DNA from: Candidatus Binatia bacterium | Lineage (GTDB): Bacteria > Desulfobacterota_B > Binatia > UBA9968 | DNA: 8,674 nt | NCBI GenBank assembly: GCA_025922795.1 | Contig: JAICHC010000081.1 | Location: 1 to 8,674, forward strand | Reading direction: 5' to 3' | Shown: positions 6,484-8,674 of the stretch, in pieces | How positions within the stretch are numbered: the stretch's first letter is position 1 | Layout of the letters: the number at the start of each line of letters is the position of its first letter | The notes under the pieces: model-generated | The model's input: only the letters and a program-made list of their open reading frames with translations | Databases searched by the model: none | What the model was told of the DNA's origin: nothing | Program-made: the position numbers and the translations under genes

Positions 6484-6500
6484 TTGGCACAAGCTGTGCT
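6484..6500 (+). promoter_or_regulatory. Sigma-54 type (-24/-12) promoter for the CBS-domain gene
   Basis: TTGGCACAAGCTGTGCT matches TTGGCAC and TGCT of the consensus YTGGCACG-N4-TTGCW, with GG (6486-6487) and GC (6498-6499) exactly 12 apart. The G after CAC and the first T of TTGC differ. The predicted start is near 6511, about 49 bases before the chosen ATG. The same bases contain GCACA-AGC-TGTGC, so an operator is an alternative reading. Confidence 0.52.
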
Positions 6501-6559
6501 CACTTGATAACTTGTAATAAATAGGCTCGAGTTCAACAGCGATGGAAGGGGATCAGACC

Positions 6560-6991
6560 ATGGCACGGAATCGGGCGATGAAAGTCGTCGAAGTGATGAC
6601 CAGGAACCCGTTGAGCATGACGCCGTCAGAGACCGTCGGACAAGCCGACGAACTAATGGCGGAGAACAGGATTCGCCAGTTGCCGGTCGTCGATGGCAGC
6701 ACACTGGTCGGGATCATCACAGATCGCGATATTCGCTCCTTCCTCGACGGTGGATCACTTCTTGTTCCTGACGCGCGCGCGCGGGCGCTTGCGACCGAAA
6801 TTAAAGAGGTGATGAGCACCGCCCCGCTGACGCTATCACCCGACGACGACCTGCAGGAGGCGCTCGAGTTGCTGATCGAGGAAAAGATCGGCGGCATTCC
6901 GGTGATGGACCAGGCGGAAGGCCTGGTTGGTATCGTCACTTACGTCGATGTGCTGCGATGCTTCCTCGATTTTCTGCGGGAGGAAGCGTGA
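6560..6991 (+). CDS. Two-CBS-domain protein
   Basis: This 143-aa protein is made almost wholly of a CBS pair (Bateman module), which in this family binds adenine nucleotides and senses energy state. CBS1 spans about 8-62: VVEVMTRNPLSMTPSETVGQ (9-28), then RQLPVVDGSTLVGIITDRDI (39-58). CBS2 spans about 80-138: IKEVMSTAPLTLSPDDDLQE (81-100), then IGGIPVMDQAEGLVGIVTYVD (110-130). The T-DRDI and T-YVD ends are the usual ligand-contact positions. No enzyme domain is attached. The start at 6560 is chosen over an in-frame ATG at 6542 because AAGGGG (6546-6551) lies eight bases before it and domain 1 begins right after. It is the first of two plus-strand genes, divergent from the universal stress protein and downstream of a -24/-12 site. 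Confidence 0.92.
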   Translation: MARNRAMKVVEVMTRNPLSMTPSETVGQADELMAENRIRQLPVVDGSTLVGIITDRDIRSFLDGGSLLVPDARARALATEIKEVMSTAPLTLSPDDDLQEALELLIEEKIGGIPVMDQAEGLVGIVTYVDVLRCFLDFLREEA

Positions 6992-7016
6992 GACCGATTT
7001 AACAACGGGAGGCTTT

Positions 7017-7283
7017 ATGAGCGGTTTTTTGGGCGCGAAGGAAGTTCTCACGCGAGCGCGAGTCAAAGAAATATTCCGCAACAAGGAATACTCCTTTGTC
7101 GAAGAAAAGGTCACGCTGCTCGAAATCCGAGACGATTCGTTTTTGCTCAAAATCTCCTTTCTGCTCGAATATAAGGGCCGCATGATCTCGATCGAGGAGA
7201 AGGAACCGATCGCCGTGCCCTTCGCAGACTTCAAAGTCGAAGACTGGGGTGACGGAGTCCGCAAAGTCGGCGACATTGCGTGA
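7017..7283 (+). CDS. Hypothetical protein, 88 aa, in operon with the CBS protein
   Basis: I do not recognise this protein. It is 88 aa, without signal peptide, membrane segment or cysteines, rich in charged residues. Predicted order by eye: helix (KEVLTRARVKEIFRN, 8-22), then alternating strands (YSFVEEKVTLLEIRDDSF, LLKISFLLEYKGRMISIEEK) and a short acidic tail (DFKVEDWGDGVRKVGDIA). This suggests a small alpha-plus-beta or barrel-like fold. GGGAGG lies just before the ATG, a strong ribosome site, and the gap to the CBS gene is 25 bases, so the two are almost surely co-transcribed. A frame extension upstream to 6927 only overlaps the CBS gene and is ignored. It ends 82 bases from the convergent tandem universal stress gene. 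A role with the CBS sensor is plausible from position alone. Confidence 0.75.
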   Translation: MSGFLGAKEVLTRARVKEIFRNKEYSFVEEKVTLLEIRDDSFLLKISFLLEYKGRMISIEEKEPIAVPFADFKVEDWGDGVRKVGDIA

Positions 7284-7321
7284 TGTACCAACCATATACC
7301 GGCTGATGGATCACCAAATGG

Positions 7322-7348
7322 CGCGGGCCATGGCCGTGTTGACCCGCG
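7322..7348. terminator. Hairpin between convergent genes
   Basis: CGCGGG (7322-7327) and CCCGCG (7343-7348) form a six-pair GC stem with a 15-base loop that holds the palindrome GGCCATGGCC. It lies between the stops of two convergent genes (7283 and 7366), where a shared terminator is expected. There is no T-run on either side, so the evidence is weak. Confidence 0.28.
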
Positions 7349-7365
7349 ACATCGCCGGATCTCGT

Positions 7366-8262
7366 CTACTCTCCCCTCATCACCAGCACCGGATCGCCCG
7401 AGTGACGCACCACTTTTTCGGTGACGCTGCCGAGCACCCAGCGCTTAATACCCGAACGCCCGTGGGTGCACATGGCGACAAGCGAATCAGGGTGTTGTTT
7501 CGCGCAGCGAATAATCTCTTCCGGGCCTGCCCCTTCACGCAAGAGCGTGCTTACCCGTTCCAATCCCTGGGCTTTTAGGTCAGCCACTTGCTTGTCGAGA
7601 TAAGCCTGCGCTTCATCCTTGAGCCCGTTCTTGAGCGCATCGTAATCGGGCAGGTAGTCCTCGCGACCGTAATACGCTTTTGCGGGCAGCTCATAGGCGC
7701 GGAAGAGCACAACGCTCGCTTGCAAGACCTTGGCAAGTTCGATGACCGTCGGCAGCACCGACTCGGCCAGAGGCGACCCGTCGAGCGGCACAATGATCGA
7801 GCTGAGCCCGGCAGATTGTTTTTTCTTGCCCTTATCGTCTCCTCGAACGAGAAATAGCGGGTGATTGGTGCCACGCAGCACCTTTTCGGTGACGCTGCCG
7901 AGCAACCAGCGGTTAATGCCGGAGCGGCCGTGCGTCGCCATTGCAATCAGCGTCCCGGGCGTTGCTTTATCGAGAATGACCTCAGCCGGTCTTCCGCGCT
8001 CGCGCGAGCAGTGGACAACCAACCCGGGAAAACTCCGCGCGATCGCGTCTAGGTACTGTCGACTCGCGTTCTCGGCCCTGACGATGAGGCGCGCGAGGAA
8101 ACGGGCTTTATCGGCGACCATGTGCGCGCTCAAGGCTGAAATGTCGATCACCTCCAAAAGCTCGACCGGTATTTTCAGCGCCTCGGCCAGCTTGCGCGCG
8201 AATGGGAGAACCTTCTCCGCGGCGTTTGACCGGTCCAACGGTACTAATATTTTGTTGAACAT
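7366..8262 (-). CDS. Universal stress protein with two tandem UspA domains
   Basis: This 298-aa protein has two fused UspA domains, like UspE-type proteins. Domain 1 (about 1-140) begins MFNKILVPLDRSNAAEKVLP and ends with THGRSGINRWLLGSVTEKVL (110-129) and PLFLVRG. Domain 2 (about 154-298) begins SSIIVPLDGSPLAESVLP (154-171) and ends with THGRSGIKRWVLGSVTEKVV (266-285) and DPVLVMRGE. Both domains keep the G-x2-G-x9-G-S ATP-binding motif and the early Asp (D10, D161), so both should bind nucleotide. A lysine-rich linker (GDDKGKKKQS, 141-150) joins them. The domains are close relatives: 22 identical DNA bases recur at 7415-7436 and 7883-7904. The start at 8262 has only a GAGA-type site upstream. 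It is convergent with the CBS operon and follows a structured non-coding region. Confidence 0.93.
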   Translation of the reverse strand: MFNKILVPLDRSNAAEKVLPFARKLAEALKIPVELLEVIDISALSAHMVADKARFLARLIVRAENASRQYLDAIARSFPGLVVHCSRERGRPAEVILDKATPGTLIAMATHGRSGINRWLLGSVTEKVLRGTNHPLFLVRGDDKGKKKQSAGLSSIIVPLDGSPLAESVLPTVIELAKVLQASVVLFRAYELPAKAYYGREDYLPDYDALKNGLKDEAQAYLDKQVADLKAQGLERVSTLLREGAGPEEIIRCAKQHPDSLVAMCTHGRSGIKRWVLGSVTEKVVRHSGDPVLVMRGE

Positions 8263-8330
8263 AACGTTTCTCTCTTTCTAAGAAAGCGACGTCACGCCGC
8301 GCTGCCAAGAACAGCATCAACGACTTTGAA

Positions 8331-8350
8331 CGAACTTTTTAAAGAGTTCG
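8331..8350. promoter_or_regulatory. Near-perfect 20-bp palindrome, candidate operator
   Basis: CGAACTTTTTAAAGAGTTCG is its own reverse complement at all but one of ten pairs, with an A/T-rich centre and CGAAC/GTTCG ends. It lies 69 bases upstream of the tandem universal stress gene start, a typical operator position. Which protein binds it is unknown. Confidence 0.4.
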
Positions 8351-8371
8351 TTAGTTAGTAGACCTACTGGG

Positions 8372-8521
8372 ACGAAGGGGCGAGTCGTGGAAAGCGCAGG
8401 CACCAGGACTCAAAGGACGCTTTCGCACCGCGCCCAAAATTAAGCACTCGGGGCGTGGCTCGGGGGGTGGCCGATGACGCCCAGACGCTTTGCCTGCGCT
8501 TGGAACGAGTCGTCCCTTCGT
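8372..8521. ncRNA. Large imperfect inverted repeat; candidate structured RNA or miniature element
   Basis: The arms 8372-8402 and 8491-8521 are complementary at 26 of 31 positions. Runs of 8 (ACGAAGGG), 4 and 11 (AAGCGCAGGCA) matches are separated by single mismatches and one three-base mismatch. At the apex CCGCGCCC (8428-8435) pairs fully with GGGCGTGG (8451-8458), counting one G-U, around a 15-base loop. Between lies a large asymmetric internal loop (25 and 32 bases). A long closing stem, central bubble and apical stem in about 150-180 nt recalls 6S RNA architecture, but I cannot confirm conserved 6S bases. Other readings are a MITE-like element or an outsized terminator for the oxygenase gene that ends at 8592. 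Strand is unresolved. Confidence 0.35.
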
Positions 8522-8591
8522 GTCCAACCAACCCTGTTGTCTAGATACTTATGAACTCCTTAATAGTACGATCGCAGAACGTGCCGGGCTC

Positions 8592-8674
8592 TTACTTCGC
8601 GTCATGAAAAATAATTCCCAAGGTGTAGCGGCGCCCTGAATGAACGGTGCTGACGCCATGGCGAAGGGTGGCCC
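8592..8674 (-). CDS. 2-oxoglutarate/Fe(II)-dependent oxygenase, C-terminal fragment
   Basis: Only the last 26 codons are visible, and the gene continues beyond the right edge. The translation from 8672 is ATLRHGVSTVHSGRRYTLGI followed by IFHDAK and TAA (8592-8594). The pattern H-x-V-x-x-V-x-x-G-x-R-Y-x-L followed by a hydrophobic strand is the end of the double-stranded beta-helix of the 2OG-Fe(II) oxygenase superfamily (prolyl-4-hydroxylase-like group). The histidine (RHGV) would be the distal iron ligand and the arginine in GRRY the 2-oxoglutarate carboxylate anchor. The substrate cannot be judged from this part. It runs the same way as the tandem universal stress gene, 329 bases away, and is separated from it by the large inverted repeat. 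Confidence 0.7.
   Translation of the reverse strand, partial: ATLRHGVSTVHSGRRYTLGIIFHDAK

Larger units (their letters stand above)
8263..8591. other. Structured non-coding region upstream of the tandem stress gene
   Basis: These 329 bases have no open frame worth calling. They contain a 20-bp palindrome and a large imperfect inverted repeat, described separately. I found no sigma-54-type site here: CTTGGCAG occurs on the minus strand near 8307-8314 but has no GC at -12. No clear sigma-70 promoter was found for the downstream minus-strand gene. Confidence 0.6.

Noticed and set aside
6504..6517. FNR-like half site TTGAT-N4-TGTAA
   Set aside because: Only one half matches TTGAT-N4-ATCAA; it is too weak to call despite the stress-gene context.
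7865..8281. A 138-codon plus-strand frame opposite the tandem universal stress gene
   Set aside because: It is a shadow of two well-conserved UspA domains on the minus strand.
8372..8521. Reading the large inverted repeat as insertion-sequence ends
   Set aside because: There is no transposase frame between the arms (88 bases) and no clear target-site duplication at the flanks, so a full IS is excluded; a MITE remains open.

Overview
The window reads as a soil, sediment or groundwater bacterium with a moderately GC-rich genome, most likely an uncultured proteobacterium or a related lineage such as Desulfobacterota/Binatota/Methylomirabilota. The reasons are the tripartite tricarboxylate transporter with a Bug-type binding protein, an NMT1/SsuA-like binding protein beside it, a CoA-pathway crotonase, and strong -24/-12 (sigma-54 type) promoter matches. 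The lineage is a guess from gene content; no rRNA or marker gene is present.

Layout. Bases 1-4966 are a catabolic and uptake block, all on the minus strand. Read in transcription order it holds an enoyl-CoA hydratase/crotonase (4187-4966), tctB (3628-4068, TTG start), tctA (2005-3528), tctC (856-1941), a decayed copy of the 3' end of a crotonase gene (about 762-841), and a periplasmic substrate-binding protein (1-697) that runs off the left edge and carries a one-base frameshift near base 526. The presumed logic is that TctC captures a carboxylate in the periplasm, TctAB imports it, and the hydratase acts on its CoA thioester. Bases 4967-5371 hold no convincing gene but contain a good sigma-70-like promoter for the block, which gives a leader of about 290 nt.

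Bases 5372-8262 are a small stress or dormancy cluster: a 108-aa zf-TFIIB zinc protein and a single-domain universal stress protein (both minus), then a divergent plus-strand pair (a two-CBS-domain protein and an unrecognised 88-aa protein), then a tandem-domain universal stress protein on the minus strand. The 260-bp divergent region 6282-6541 has a -24/-12 promoter match facing each way, with inverted repeats between them that could be enhancer sites. This suggests co-regulation by RpoN and an activator not present in the window.

Bases 8263-8591 are non-coding and unusually structured. They hold a 20-bp near-perfect palindrome (8331-8350) and a large imperfect inverted repeat (arms 8372-8402 and 8491-8521, 26 of 31 pairs) with a further stem at its apex. 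This could be a structured RNA, a miniature mobile element or a large terminator. The last 83 bases (8592-8674, minus) are the C-terminus of a 2-oxoglutarate/Fe(II) oxygenase cut by the window edge. I found no CRISPR array, tRNA, rRNA, integrase or transposase gene.
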